DNA from: Marinobacter qingdaonensis | GTDB taxonomy: Bacteria; Pseudomonadota; Gammaproteobacteria; Pseudomonadales; Oleiphilaceae | Direction of reading: 5' to 3' | Length of the DNA stretch: 64,000 nt | Assembly (NCBI RefSeq): GCF_034555935.1 | Contig: NZ_JAYDCJ010000003.1 | Coordinates: forward strand, 1,984,001-2,048,000 | Program-made: the position numbers and the translations under genes | Part shown: piece by piece, positions 1 through 7,400 of the stretch | Layout: each line of letters opens with the position of its first letter | How positions within the stretch are numbered: position 1 is the first letter of the stretch | Notes under the pieces: generated by a model | Told to the model about the DNA's origin: nothing | Seen by the model: the letters and a program-made list of their open reading frames with translations, nothing else | Databases searched by the model: none

Positions 1-1248
1 AAGCACTTTGGGAGGTGCATTTGTTATGCAGGTATCGTGGATGGTGAATGGCGCATTTGGCTTAAGTGAGCACTCGAACGCAACGCCATAGTTTGTTCGG
101 CGGATGTGTTCAAAGTCTTTATCTGGCGCTGACATTGCCGCGACAGCGACCGGCGAAATGGCAACCGCGGCAGCGCAACCCGATAAACCTCCGACAAATC
201 TGCGTCGACTGCGAGGGGAGGACTTTCGGAAAGGTTCCTCGACAAATTGATAGAGTACGGCGCTGATTAGCACAGAGAGTCCCAAGGCCACCCAGATTGC
301 AATTATGGGAGGCTCGCCCTGATATAACTCCCTTGTAAAGACCAGCGCGGGCCAGTGTACGAGATAGAGAGAATAGGAAATATCACCAATGCGGGCTACA
401 GCCCTCACAGGAAGGCTGGTTTCCCAGGCGGCACCACTTTTCCCCAGAACAATGATTAGCCCAGCGCCGCACACGAGCAATGCGTCCAGCCCCGGATGGG
501 AGAGCCCGGTTGGAAAGAACGGGACGATGACGAGCAACCCAGCCGCGGGTAGTCGTGCGAGTGAGATCCAGCGAATTCGGCTGGCTGGTATGGCGGCGAT
601 CGCTGCCATTGATCCCAGGCCCAGCTCCCACATGCGGGTAAGGGGTAGATAAAAGGCAGCATCGGGGTATCTGGGAGCCAGATAAAGGCTCAATACAAAG
701 CTGGCAATGGAAATCGCAGCGACAACCCGAAACCAGGCGTGCCTCCGGACGAAGAACAGGATCAGTGGCATCACAAAGTAGTACTGTTCCTCCACCGCCA
801 GCGACCAAAAATGCAGCAGTGGCTTGGTTTCGGCAGCGGCTTCAAAGTAGCCGGTTTGATCCCAAACGACGAAGTTGGCAATGAATAGTAACGATCCCCA
901 AACCTGTTCTTGCAGGTCATCAAGGGCAAGCTCGGTCAATATGAAAGGTGAGACGACCACAACGGCGGCAATGACTGCAAATGCGGCGGGTAGTAGGCGT
1001 TTGGCCCGCCTGAAATAGAAGGTCAGAAAGTTGAACGTGCCGGCATCCAGGCCATCTCGGATGATGCCCGTAATCAGAAAGCCAGAAATGACAAAGAAAA
1101 GGTCAACGCCAAGAAAGCCCGCGTATTCCAGTCCGGGGAGGTTTGCGTGATAAAACAGCACTAGCAAAATGGCGACGCCTCGGAGTGCCTGGATGTCTGC
1201 GCGGAACTTGGACTTGGAGGCGCCCGTCGGGCTAAAGTTTGATGCCAT
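1..1248 (-). CDS. Membrane acyltransferase, OafA/YrhL type (acyltransferase 3 family), 3' end cut by window edge
   Basis: The reverse strand reads without a stop for 416 codons from an ATG at 1248 to the window edge; an in-frame TAG lies four codons upstream, so this ATG is the first possible start. The protein has the family layout: an N-terminal ALRGVAILLVLFYH segment with the conserved His near residue 34, GFLGVDLFFVISGF at about 44-57, a WSLAVEEQYY motif near 148-157, several hydrophobic helices, and FVEEPFRK near 335-342. After the last helix it continues into what looks like the start of a periplasmic SGNH-type domain, cut at position 1. Such proteins transfer acyl groups, often acetyl, to cell-surface polysaccharides or lipids. 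The neighbouring nucleotide-sugar dehydrogenase fits a polysaccharide locus. The exact substrate cannot be told. No good ribosome binding site is visible. Confidence 0.9.
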   Translation of the reverse strand, partial: MASNFSPTGASKSKFRADIQALRGVAILLVLFYHANLPGLEYAGFLGVDLFFVISGFLITGIIRDGLDAGTFNFLTFYFRRAKRLLPAAFAVIAAVVVVSPFILTELALDDLQEQVWGSLLFIANFVVWDQTGYFEAAAETKPLLHFWSLAVEEQYYFVMPLILFFVRRHAWFRVVAAISIASFVLSLYLAPRYPDAAFYLPLTRMWELGLGSMAAIAAIPASRIRWISLARLPAAGLLVIVPFFPTGLSHPGLDALLVCGAGLIIVLGKSGAAWETSLPVRAVARIGDISYSLYLVHWPALVFTRELYQGEPPIIAIWVALGLSVLISAVLYQFVEEPFRKSSPRSRRRFVGGLSGCAAAVAISPVAVAAMSAPDKDFEHIRRTNYGVAFECSLKPNAPFTIHDTCITNAPPKVL

Positions 1249-1513
1249 GAGGAGTCTCTATTCTTCTTGCCTGGAAATCAGGTCGGGAAGATGTCACGGT
1301 TTGCGGCAGGTTTCAATTTTCTTTTGTGCGTTTCCTTAAGTTCATGCTGGATAAATAATGAAGTTTTCTTTGTTCAGTATTCGACATCACGGTGCCACCA
1401 ATGGCGTTCCCTGCGCCTGCCACGAGTTAAACGCTGTCAGGAAAGATCAGTCCATCGGAGGGGGCATAGGCTGGGGCCTTTTCCAAGGCAAAGACGAAGG
1501 CGGAGGTGCCTCC

Positions 1514-1881
1514 GACGATGATCGTTCCAGCGACTTTACAATGGGTCATATCCGGGCCCTGGTCGTTTCCATGCTAGGGGGCTGCAACGATATGTTGTTA
1601 GTTGGCTACCAGACTGCCGGCACTCCGGAGCGGGATTTCCTGAATCACGGCCCTCGCGGTGGGTGGTTAGAACTCGATGGCGAGCGCTTCGTTGGGCCCG
1701 GATCCAACAGGTAGGTGGCTATTCGGCTAACGTCGAGCAAAGCGATCTGATGTGGTGTGTTGAAGACATTCCTGCTTCGCCCGGAGAGATCCGTATTGCC
1801 TACGGCGAACGGAGCGCCAAGGAAGTATTGAAAAGGTATTTTCAATCCCGTTTCAATGCAGACATAATTATCCCATCTTAA
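1514..1881 (+). pseudogene. Remnant of a beta-CASP metallo-beta-lactamase-fold RNA exonuclease, C-terminal part, frameshifted
   Basis: Two adjacent frames together match the C-terminal part of prokaryotic beta-CASP metallo-beta-lactamase nucleases. The first frame gives a segment around VGYQTAGTPERDF followed by GGWLELDGERF, ending near 1690. The next frame carries on with QVGGYSANVEQSDL, then PGEIRIAYGERSAKEVL, and stops at 1881. In intact relatives these blocks are continuous, with GGYSAHADQ where this copy has GGYSANVEQ, so the active-site His has also been lost. The frame change near 1685-1695 fits a one-base deletion. No N-terminal HxHxDH domain is found upstream; the sequence between 1249 and about 1514 shows no recognisable gene. 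This is read as a decayed gene fragment between two polysaccharide genes, from remembered family motifs and not from an alignment. Confidence 0.7.
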
Positions 1882-1924
1882 ATAGAGCAAGCGTGCTCGA
1901 GCTTATTCCTGAAAAGGACGTTAC

Positions 1925-3187
1925 ATGAAGAAGATTGCAGTGATTGGTCTAGGTTATGTTGGTTTGCCACTGGCGGCAGCTTTTGGAGAAAAACGGGAAA
2001 TCGTTGGTTTTGACATCAACACCAAGCGCATCTCCGAACTTAAAGAGGGGGTCGATTTTACTCGCGAGGTATCCGGCGAGGAACTGAGCGCTGCAAGCAA
2101 ACTCTCTTTCACAGATAACGTAGACGGCATTTCGGATTGTCAGATTTACATTGTTACCGTCCCTACGCCTATCGATGAATACAAAACCCCGGACCTGACT
2201 CCGTTGGTCAAAGCCAGTGAAACCGTTGGCCGTGTCCTGAAGCAGGGCGACATCGTGATTTATGAGTCGACGGTTTTTCCCGGTGCTACGGAAGAAGTGT
2301 GCATTCCGGTGCTTGAGCGTGTGTCGGGGCTCAGCTTCAATAAGGACTTTTACGCCGGCTACAGCCCCGAACGTATTAACCCGGGGGATAAAGAGCACCG
2401 GGTGACGACCATCAAGAAGGTTACCTCTGGTTCAACCCCGGCAATCGCTGAGGAAGTGGATCGGCTCTATGCGGACATCATTACCGCCGGCACCCACAAA
2501 GCCAGCTCCATCAAGGTGGCCGAAGCGGCTAAGGTCATTGAGAATACCCAGCGCGATTTGAACATTGCCCTGATCAATGAGTTGTCGATGATTTTCTCGC
2601 GACTGAAGATCGATACTCACGAAGTGCTGGCTGCCGCCGGCACCAAGTGGAACTTCCTGCCGTTCAAGCCCGGCCTGGTTGGCGGCCATTGTATTGGTGT
2701 TGACCCGTATTATTTGACTCACAAGGCCCAGGCTATTGGCTATCATCCGGAGATCATTCTGGCCGGGCGCCGGGTGAACGATAATATGGGGCCCTATGCA
2801 GCCGCCGAATTGGTGAAGGCCATGATCAAATCAGGCCATACGGTTGCGAACTCCCGCGTATTAATCATGGGATTTGCGTTCAAGGAAAATTGTCCTGATT
2901 TGCGCAATACCCGTGTGATTGATGTGGTCGAGGAGCTGAAAGATTTCGGCTGCGAGGTCGATATCACGGACTGCTGGGCAGACTCTGAAGAAGCCCATCA
3001 TGAATATGGTGTCACTCTGTTGGAGTCGCCGAAGCATGGCGATTATGACGCATTGCTTCTGGCAGTACCCCATCGCGAATATGCTGAAATGTCCGCCCAG
3101 GATTTGCGCGCCTTTCTGAAAGACGATGGTGTTCTTTTTGATTTGAAAGGCGTATTGCCACGGGGCGAGGCGGATTTACGCTTGTAA
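1925..3187 (+). CDS. tviB: Nucleotide-sugar dehydrogenase, TviB/WbpO type (UDP-GlcNAc/GalNAc 6-dehydrogenase)
   Basis: This 420-residue protein belongs to the UDP-glucose/GDP-mannose dehydrogenase superfamily and matches the TviB/VipA/WbpO branch, which oxidises C6 of a UDP-N-acetylhexosamine to the uronic acid using two NAD+. The N-terminal Rossmann motif [10 protein letters not shown] is at residues 8-17, TVPTPID at 78-84, ESTVFPG at 114-120, and the catalytic Cys256 lies in [12 protein letters not shown]. Length is normal for the family. An AAGGA ribosome binding site precedes the ATG. A rho-independent terminator follows, so it appears to be the last gene of its transcript. Its job is likely to supply an acidic amino sugar for capsule, exopolysaccharide or O-antigen. 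UDP-GlcNAc versus UDP-GalNAc cannot be settled by eye. Confidence 0.92.
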   Translation: MKKIAVIGLGYVGLPLAAAFGEKREIVGFDINTKRISELKEGVDFTREVSGEELSAASKLSFTDNVDGISDCQIYIVTVPTPIDEYKTPDLTPLVKASETVGRVLKQGDIVIYESTVFPGATEEVCIPVLERVSGLSFNKDFYAGYSPERINPGDKEHRVTTIKKVTSGSTPAIAEEVDRLYADIITAGTHKASSIKVAEAAKVIENTQRDLNIALINELSMIFSRLKIDTHEVLAAAGTKWNFLPFKPGLVGGHCIGVDPYYLTHKAQAIGYHPEIILAGRRVNDNMGPYAAAELVKAMIKSGHTVANSRVLIMGFAFKENCPDLRNTRVIDVVEELKDFGCEVDITDCWADSEEAHHEYGVTLLESPKHGDYDALLLAVPHREYAEMSAQDLRAFLKDDGVLFDLKGVLPRGEADLRL

Positions 3188-3221
3188 TCTTGGGCTCGGA
3201 TTTTTTTTTGATTAAAGTAAA

Positions 3222-3246
3222 GCCGGTCGACCAGATCGGCTTTTAT
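3222..3246 (+). terminator. Rho-independent terminator after the sugar dehydrogenase
   Basis: GCCGGTC (3222-3228) pairs with GATCGGC (3234-3240), with one G-T pair and a 5-nt loop, followed directly by TTTTATTTAT. It lies about 35 bases after the tviB stop. Confidence 0.75.
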
Positions 3247-3267
3247 TTATCTTTAGAGAAAATAATT

Positions 3268-3296
3268 TTGCCAAATTTCGTTAAATTTTTTATTAT
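3268..3296 (+). promoter_or_regulatory. Candidate sigma-70 promoter of mvaT
   Basis: TTGCCA (3268-3273) and TATTAT (3291-3296) are separated by 17 bases in an AT-rich stretch about 65 bases before the mvaT start. AT richness here is typical of genes that bind H-NS-like proteins, so self-regulation is possible, but that is inference. Confidence 0.5.
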
Positions 3297-3362
3297 CTTT
3301 TACGACTTCCAGTCAACTCCTATTTATTTTTAAAACCATCATTCGAATAAGGTTTTAATTCC

Positions 3363-3731
3363 ATGGCAAAGATTAACGACTATTACCAGAAAAAACAGCT
3401 TATGGAAAAGCTTGCTGCAGAGCTGGAAAAGCTTGAAGAAGATCAGGCTCTGAAAAGCGAACTGGAGTTTGAAAATAAAGTTCGTGGTTTGATGAAGGAA
3501 TACAACAAATCACCGAAGGATGTCCTGCAGATTCTGGGCGCCATTGATCCGTCCATTGCCGGCGTAAAAACCGAGGCTGTTGCTGGCACCCGCGCCAAGC
3601 GCCCGCTGAAAACCTACAAGAACCCGCATTCTGGTGAAGTGGTGAAAACCCGTGGCGGTAACCACAAGACCCTGAACGAGTGGCGTGAGAAGTACGGTAA
3701 GGAAGCGGTGCAGAGCTGGCAGCAGAACTAA
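3363..3731 (+). CDS. mvaT: MvaT/MvaU-family H-NS-like nucleoid protein
   Basis: This 122-residue protein has the MvaT layout: a charged N-terminal coiled coil for oligomerisation (residues about 1-60, including LEFENKVRGLMKEY), a short linker, and a C-terminal DNA-binding domain at about 80-120 with YKNPHSGEVVKTRGGNHKTLNEW, the hallmark block of this family. MvaT proteins are the Pseudomonas-group counterparts of H-NS; they bind AT-rich DNA and silence horizontally acquired and surface-structure genes. It appears monocistronic, with an AT-rich promoter region and a strong terminator directly downstream. An IS element sits just after that terminator but does not touch the gene. Family assignment is secure; the choice between the names mvaT and mvaU is not. 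Confidence 0.93.
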   Translation: MAKINDYYQKKQLMEKLAAELEKLEEDQALKSELEFENKVRGLMKEYNKSPKDVLQILGAIDPSIAGVKTEAVAGTRAKRPLKTYKNPHSGEVVKTRGGNHKTLNEWREKYGKEAVQSWQQN

Positions 3732-3752
3732 AGCCGGCACTTCGGAAAGAAC

Positions 3753-3782
3753 AAAAAGCCCGGGGCATTCCCGGGCTTTTTT
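3753..3782. terminator. Bidirectional terminator, formerly shared by mvaT and the diguanylate cyclase
   Basis: AAAAAGCCCGGG, loop GCATT, then CCCGGGCTTTTTT: a perfect 7-bp G+C stem flanked by A and T tracts, able to act in both directions. Before the IS insertion it would also have lain at the stop codon of the convergent GGDEF gene. Confidence 0.9.
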
Positions 3783-3790
3783 ATGTCTGG

Positions 3791-3815
3791 TGTCCCGTCC
3801 TGAAATACGTTGTCA
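3791..3815 (+). repeat. Left terminal inverted repeat of the IS3-family element
   Basis: Begins TGTCCCGTCC and matches the reverse complement of 5066-5090 at 22 of 25 positions, with mismatches at positions 3, 12 and 23. Confidence 0.9.
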
Positions 3816-3831
3816 CCTGGAGAATGAACAG

Positions 3832-4224
3832 ATGGACAACGTTACTCCCTCCCGCAAGAAGCGCACACAGCGTGATTACAATCTGGGCTTTAAATTGGCC
3901 GTGGTTGATCAGGTCGAAAAAGGCGAATTAACCTACAAGCAGGCCCAGATGACGTATGGCATCCAGGGTCGCAGTACGGTTCTGGTCTGGCTCCGGAAAC
4001 ATGGTAAATTGGACTGGTCCCGGCCGAGGAACTCGCCCATGAACCCGTCAAAGGAAACGCCCGAGCAGAAAATCAAACGCCTGGAGCGCGAGCTGGAAGA
4101 CGAGCGCCTGCGCAATCTACTGCTGAATGAGATGGTCGATATCATGGACCGTGAGCACGGAGCGGGCCTGCGAAAAAAGTATTTATCCAGGGAGCGCGCA
4201 CTCTTCAAGTCCAGGGCAAAGTAA
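3832..4224 (+). CDS. IS3-family transposase OrfA (helix-turn-helix, leucine-zipper subunit)
   Basis: OrfA of the insertion sequence, 130 residues. Residues about 10-60 (YNLGFKLAVVDQVEKGELTY and then GRSTVLVWLRKHG) form the helix-turn-helix that binds the terminal repeats. The stretch EQKIKRLERELEDERLRNLL forms a leucine-zipper-like coiled coil for OrfA-OrfAB pairing. I start at the ATG at 3832 because it lies inside the element; the frame is open further upstream, but that would begin before the left inverted repeat. A frameshift heptamer lies near its 3' end. Confidence 0.88.
   Translation: MDNVTPSRKKRTQRDYNLGFKLAVVDQVEKGELTYKQAQMTYGIQGRSTVLVWLRKHGKLDWSRPRNSPMNPSKETPEQKIKRLERELEDERLRNLLLNEMVDIMDREHGAGLRKKYLSRERALFKSRAK
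4173..4179 (+). other. Programmed -1 ribosomal frameshift heptamer of the IS element
   Basis: AAAAAAG sits in the orfA frame exactly as A AAA AAG, the standard -1 slippery arrangement of IS3-family elements. Slipping here moves ribosomes from the orfA frame into the orfB frame, which is open from this point to 4487, giving the OrfAB fusion. Confidence 0.8.
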
Positions 4225-5081
4225 GCCTCAGCAGAAGCTGCGCACTCTTTGGGCTGTCCCGCCAGGGGATATACCAGCGCCTCCAGCGCCGTCGTGCACG
4301 TCAGGCTGAGCTGGCGCCGGTCAGGGGGCTCGTGCATCAAGTTCGAAAGCGCCTGCCAAGGCTTGGGACGCGTAAGCTCTATCACCTGCTGCACCAAGAC
4401 TTCCGGGGACTGGGCATCAAACTCGGTCGAGACGGCCTGTTTGCTTATCTGCGGCAAGAACAGCTATTGATTCGCCCGAACAAGAGCTAAACCAAAACCA
4501 CCAACAGCCGCCACTGGATGCGTAAACATCCGAACCAGTTTGCAAGCTGTGTGCTGCACCAGCCTGAACAGGCCTTTGTGAGCGACATCACCTATGTGGA
4601 AACCGACGAGGGCGTGCATTATCTGTCCTTGGTCACTGACGCCTTCTCTCGCAAAATTATGGGTCATCATCTCAGCCATGAGATGAAGGCCGAAGATACG
4701 GTTGTTGCCTTACAACAAGCGATTGCCAACCGAGTCAGCCATCAGCCCTTGATCCATCACTCCGACCGCGGAGTTCAATATTGCTCCTCCCTGTACCAAA
4801 GCGAGTTGCGCAAGCACCACATCCAGCCGTCCATGACGGACGGTTATGACTGCTATCAAAATGCCTTGGCAGAGCGGATCAACGGCATCCTCAAGCATGA
4901 GTTCTTGCTCATTAAATGCCGCACCTTCGAGGAGTTGAAGCGACTGGTCAGGGAATCGGTAGAAGCTTATAACACGCTGAGACCGCATCTCAGCTTGGGC
5001 ATGAAAACACCTCAAGAGGTGCATGAAAAAGCCAGCGACCATGGGCCACTGGCTTCATCAAAAACTGTCAACGTATTTTAG
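4179..5081 (+). pseudogene. IS3-family transposase OrfB (DDE integrase), interrupted by an in-frame TAA
   Basis: OrfB continues in the -1 frame from the slippery site. It begins with the usual N-terminal helical region (SCALFGLSRQGIYQRLQRR), then reaches a TAA at 4488-4490 in the segment RPNKS-stop-TKTTNS, where relatives normally have a Tyr codon, so a single base change explains it. After the stop the same frame runs to 5081 and contains the catalytic core: first Asp in SDITYVETDEG, second Asp in HHSDRGVQY, and Glu in NALAERINGILKHE. The catalytic residues are intact, so only the nonsense codon (or rare readthrough) stands between this and an active transposase. An internal restart at the ATG at 4518 would give a 187-residue piece lacking the N-terminal region. 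Confidence 0.87.
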
Positions 5082-5090
5082 GACGGGTCA
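5066..5090 (-). repeat. Right terminal inverted repeat of the IS3-family element
   Basis: Reads inward as TGACCCGTCC and onward, pairing with the left end. The last codons and stop of the neighbouring GGDEF gene are encoded inside this repeat. Confidence 0.9.
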
Positions 5091-6046
5091 TGGTTGGAAA
5101 TCACCACGCGGTTCCGGCCGCCTTCTTTGGCGGCGTAGAGCGCCTTGTCGGCCTGTTGCATCCATTGCATGTAGTTTTCCGGGCCATCACTGAGCTGGGC
5201 GATGCCCATGCTGATGGTGTACTCGATGGGAGCGACGGTGGTCTCGACCACGCTCTGGGCGATGGACTCCCGGATGCGCTCGCAAATAATGCGGGCGCCC
5301 TCGGCGTCGGTCTCCGGCAGGATGATGCCGAACTCTTCGCCGCCATAGCGGCCGGCGGTGTCGGACTGGCGCAGGTTGTTCTTGGTCACGGTGGCGGTGT
5401 GTTTGATGACCTCATCGCCGGCCAGGTGGCCGTGGGTGTCGTTCACCTTCTTGAAGTGGTCAATGTCGAACATCACCAGGGAGGTGGCCTGGCCGTAGCG
5501 GCGGTAACGCTCATACTCGGCATCGACCAGGTTTTCCCAGGTGCCGCGGTTGAGCAGGCCGGTCAGGCGGTCGGTCATGCTCAGCTTGGCCAGCTGCTCG
5601 TTCGCCCGCTCCAGGGCCCGCTTGCTGCTGGCGATATCGGTCACGTCGTACACCATCAGGCACACTTTCTCGACCTGGCCCGACGGCCCGGACAGGGGGC
5701 TGATGGTCAGGTTCTGGAACATGAACTCTTCGGTGCCGGTGATCGGGCGGGTATTGCGGAATTTGAACAGGTACGGGCGCTGCTCCCAGGAGGTAAACGC
5801 CCGGGTGTTCAGCAGTGCTACCGCATCCACCTTGCGGGCCAGCCAGGCCTGGGGGATGTCGGGGAAAACGTCGAAGATCACCTTGTCCCGGATGCGGCTG
5901 GCGGTGATGCCGCTGTGGTTTTCCATGAATCCGTTCCATGCCTGGACCCGGAAATCGAGGTCGAGCACGACCAGTCCGACTTCCACCGATTCCAGCATGT
6001 CGACTAGCCAATGGAAGGAGTCTACCTGTGGTTCTTTGAAGGCCAT
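5078..6046 (-). CDS. PAS-GGDEF diguanylate cyclase with an IS-derived C-terminus
   Basis: 322 residues. An N-terminal PAS-like domain (about 10-140) is followed by a short linker helix (SSKRALERANEQLAKL) and a complete GGDEF domain (about 155-315). The active site is GGEEF at about 235-239, with a product-inhibition site RQSD five residues before it, so it should make c-di-GMP from two GTP and be feedback-inhibited. There are no membrane helices. It starts 3 bases after the response-regulator gene 6050-7084 stops, so the two are one operon and the partner may gate it. The last residues HDPS and the stop codon lie inside the IS right end; the uninterrupted gene would have ended NQT-stop. The change is beyond the GGDEF fold, so activity is probably kept. 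Confidence 0.9.
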   Translation of the reverse strand: MAFKEPQVDSFHWLVDMLESVEVGLVVLDLDFRVQAWNGFMENHSGITASRIRDKVIFDVFPDIPQAWLARKVDAVALLNTRAFTSWEQRPYLFKFRNTRPITGTEEFMFQNLTISPLSGPSGQVEKVCLMVYDVTDIASSKRALERANEQLAKLSMTDRLTGLLNRGTWENLVDAEYERYRRYGQATSLVMFDIDHFKKVNDTHGHLAGDEVIKHTATVTKNNLRQSDTAGRYGGEEFGIILPETDAEGARIICERIRESIAQSVVETTVAPIEYTISMGIAQLSDGPENYMQWMQQADKALYAAKEGGRNRVVISNHDPS

Positions 6047-6049
6047 GGA

Positions 6050-7084
6050 TCAGTCCACCAGATATTCGAGGCGTTGTTCGAGGAAGGGAACCGAGTCTTC
6101 GGTCAGCAGCACCAACACATCGCACTGGATGTCCCGGTCCTCCAGCACGTAGCTGATTTCGATGCACAGCAACCGTTCTTCCCGGGAGCTGTGGTGTTCC
6201 AGCAGCTCGGTGATTTGCCGGTGCTGGCCGAGCACGGTTGGGTGGCCCAGCCCGAGTTTCAGGTCGAGCTGATCCCCAATGCCCTTGAGGAACGCGCCGA
6301 ACAGGATGCTGGACATGTCCATGAGCACCTCCACATTGACGGCTTCGCCCTCGAGCGCATCGTAGTGGAGCATCTCGGCCATCTCCCGGAAGCTGGCATC
6401 GGCAAACAGCAGCAGCGCCTCGCCGGCGACGCCCGCGCCGGTAAAACCCTGGCACACGGCTGAGTAGGTGTCGCTGTTCTGCGCCGCTGAGATCGCCATG
6501 TGCAGCTCGGAGTTGGCGATGAACTCGACCTTCGGGATGGGTTGTTTGACGAACACTCTTAGCAGGCGAGCCAGCAGGTCGGACGAGCGACCCATGGCGA
6601 CATTGGCAATTTCCTGCAGGTAATCGCTCAGGGAGACGGAGATCTCGACCGAGGGCGGGGTGGGCGCGCCGGCTTTCAGGCTGCCGTCGTTGAGGGCAGT
6701 GTCTTCCAGCTCGCCCGGGCTGTAAAACCCGTACTCTCGCAGCAGGCCCAGCACCAGGCTGGACTCGGTCGGTTTCTTGATGAAGTCGATGGCGCCCAGT
6801 TTGCGGACCCGCTCCCGCGCCTCGGGCTGAATGTCCCCGGAGACCACGATGGTGAGAACAGGCAGGTCTTCCTTCAGGATGTGTTCCAGCACCTCGTAGC
6901 CGTCCATTTCCGGCATGTTGAGGTCCAGGAACAGCAGTTCGGCTTCGTGTCCCCGCAGTTTGTCCAGCGCTTCCTTGCCATTGGTGGCAAAGACAACGTC
7001 GGCTTCAAAGCTCTCTGGCAGCGCGCGGGCCATCTGTTTTCTGGCCAGGGCGGAATCGTCGCAGATTAAAACGCGGGTGGTCAT
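6050..7084 (-). CDS. Response regulator: CheY-like receiver plus CheC/CheX-like domain
   Basis: 344 residues. The receiver domain fills about 1-125: acidic pair near DD at 9-10, phospho-acceptor Asp54 in LFLDLNMPEMDG, conserved Lys in FIKKP. A linker leads to a C-terminal region (about 145-340) with repeated acidic segments such as GEALLLFADASF and VEVLMDMSSILFGAF, resembling the CheC/CheX phosphatase fold seen in chemotaxis adaptors. Such proteins may dephosphorylate themselves or a partner regulator. It is first in a two-gene operon with the PAS-GGDEF cyclase, suggesting a phosphorylation signal controlling c-di-GMP production. No cognate histidine kinase lies nearby. The receiver is certain; the CheC-like assignment is moderately sure. 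Confidence 0.82.
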   Translation of the reverse strand: MTTRVLICDDSALARKQMARALPESFEADVVFATNGKEALDKLRGHEAELLFLDLNMPEMDGYEVLEHILKEDLPVLTIVVSGDIQPEARERVRKLGAIDFIKKPTESSLVLGLLREYGFYSPGELEDTALNDGSLKAGAPTPPSVEISVSLSDYLQEIANVAMGRSSDLLARLLRVFVKQPIPKVEFIANSELHMAISAAQNSDTYSAVCQGFTGAGVAGEALLLFADASFREMAEMLHYDALEGEAVNVEVLMDMSSILFGAFLKGIGDQLDLKLGLGHPTVLGQHRQITELLEHHSSREERLLCIEISYVLEDRDIQCDVLVLLTEDSVPFLEQRLEYLVD

Positions 7085-7222
7085 GTTGGTCGCCGGGAAT
7101 CGTTTTTTTGTGAGCGCGAGTATAGCAGGCCGCTACTTTGTGTACATATGCACGACAGCTGCATCGGGATGTGTGAATTGCATCAAGCTTGACCCGCCCT
7201 GAAAACCGTCGTTGCTGGTGAT

Positions 7223-7238
7223 TGTGACGAAGCTCACT
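7223..7238. promoter_or_regulatory. CRP/Vfr-like binding site
   Basis: TGTGACGAAGCTCACT matches the CRP consensus TGTGA-N6-TCACA at nine of ten half-site positions. It lies in the 316-base non-coding stretch 7085-7400 between the divergent response-regulator gene and the exported-protein gene, so it could act on either. Nothing else is recognisable in that stretch. Confidence 0.5.
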
Positions 7239-7400
7239 CTATTGGCCAATCGGCCTCGGCTATAGTGCTCTGGCGGCTGGTGAGAAGAACGAACAACGCG
7301 CCACCAGTCGCCTGTTTCCCGGACTATAACCAGAATCCTCGGGAGGCGGTAGAGCCGGGTGTCGGAACAGGTTCTCATCGATCAATCAGAGACGACAGCT

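Larger units (their letters stand above)
3791..5090 (+). mobile_element. IS3-family insertion sequence, 1300 bp, probably inactive
   Basis: The element is bounded by 25-bp imperfect inverted repeats (22 of 25 identical) and flanked by a direct 3-bp repeat TGG at 3788-3790 and 5091-5093, the target-duplication size usual for IS3 elements. Inside are orfA and orfB in the 0 and -1 frames, with an A6G slippery heptamer to join them. OrfB has the DDE integrase core but carries an in-frame TAA, so the element has probably lost the ability to move by itself. Both ends and the duplication are intact, suggesting a fairly recent insertion. I cannot name the exact ISfinder entry. Confidence 0.93.

Noticed and set aside
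1267..1521. 84-codon forward frame upstream of the beta-CASP remnant
   Set aside because: No domain, poor start context, and Arg-rich tail typical of a shadow frame; not listed as a gene.
3685..3831. Upstream extension of IS orfA
   Set aside because: It would begin before the left inverted repeat and overlap mvaT; transposase genes start inside their element, so the ATG at 3832 is used.
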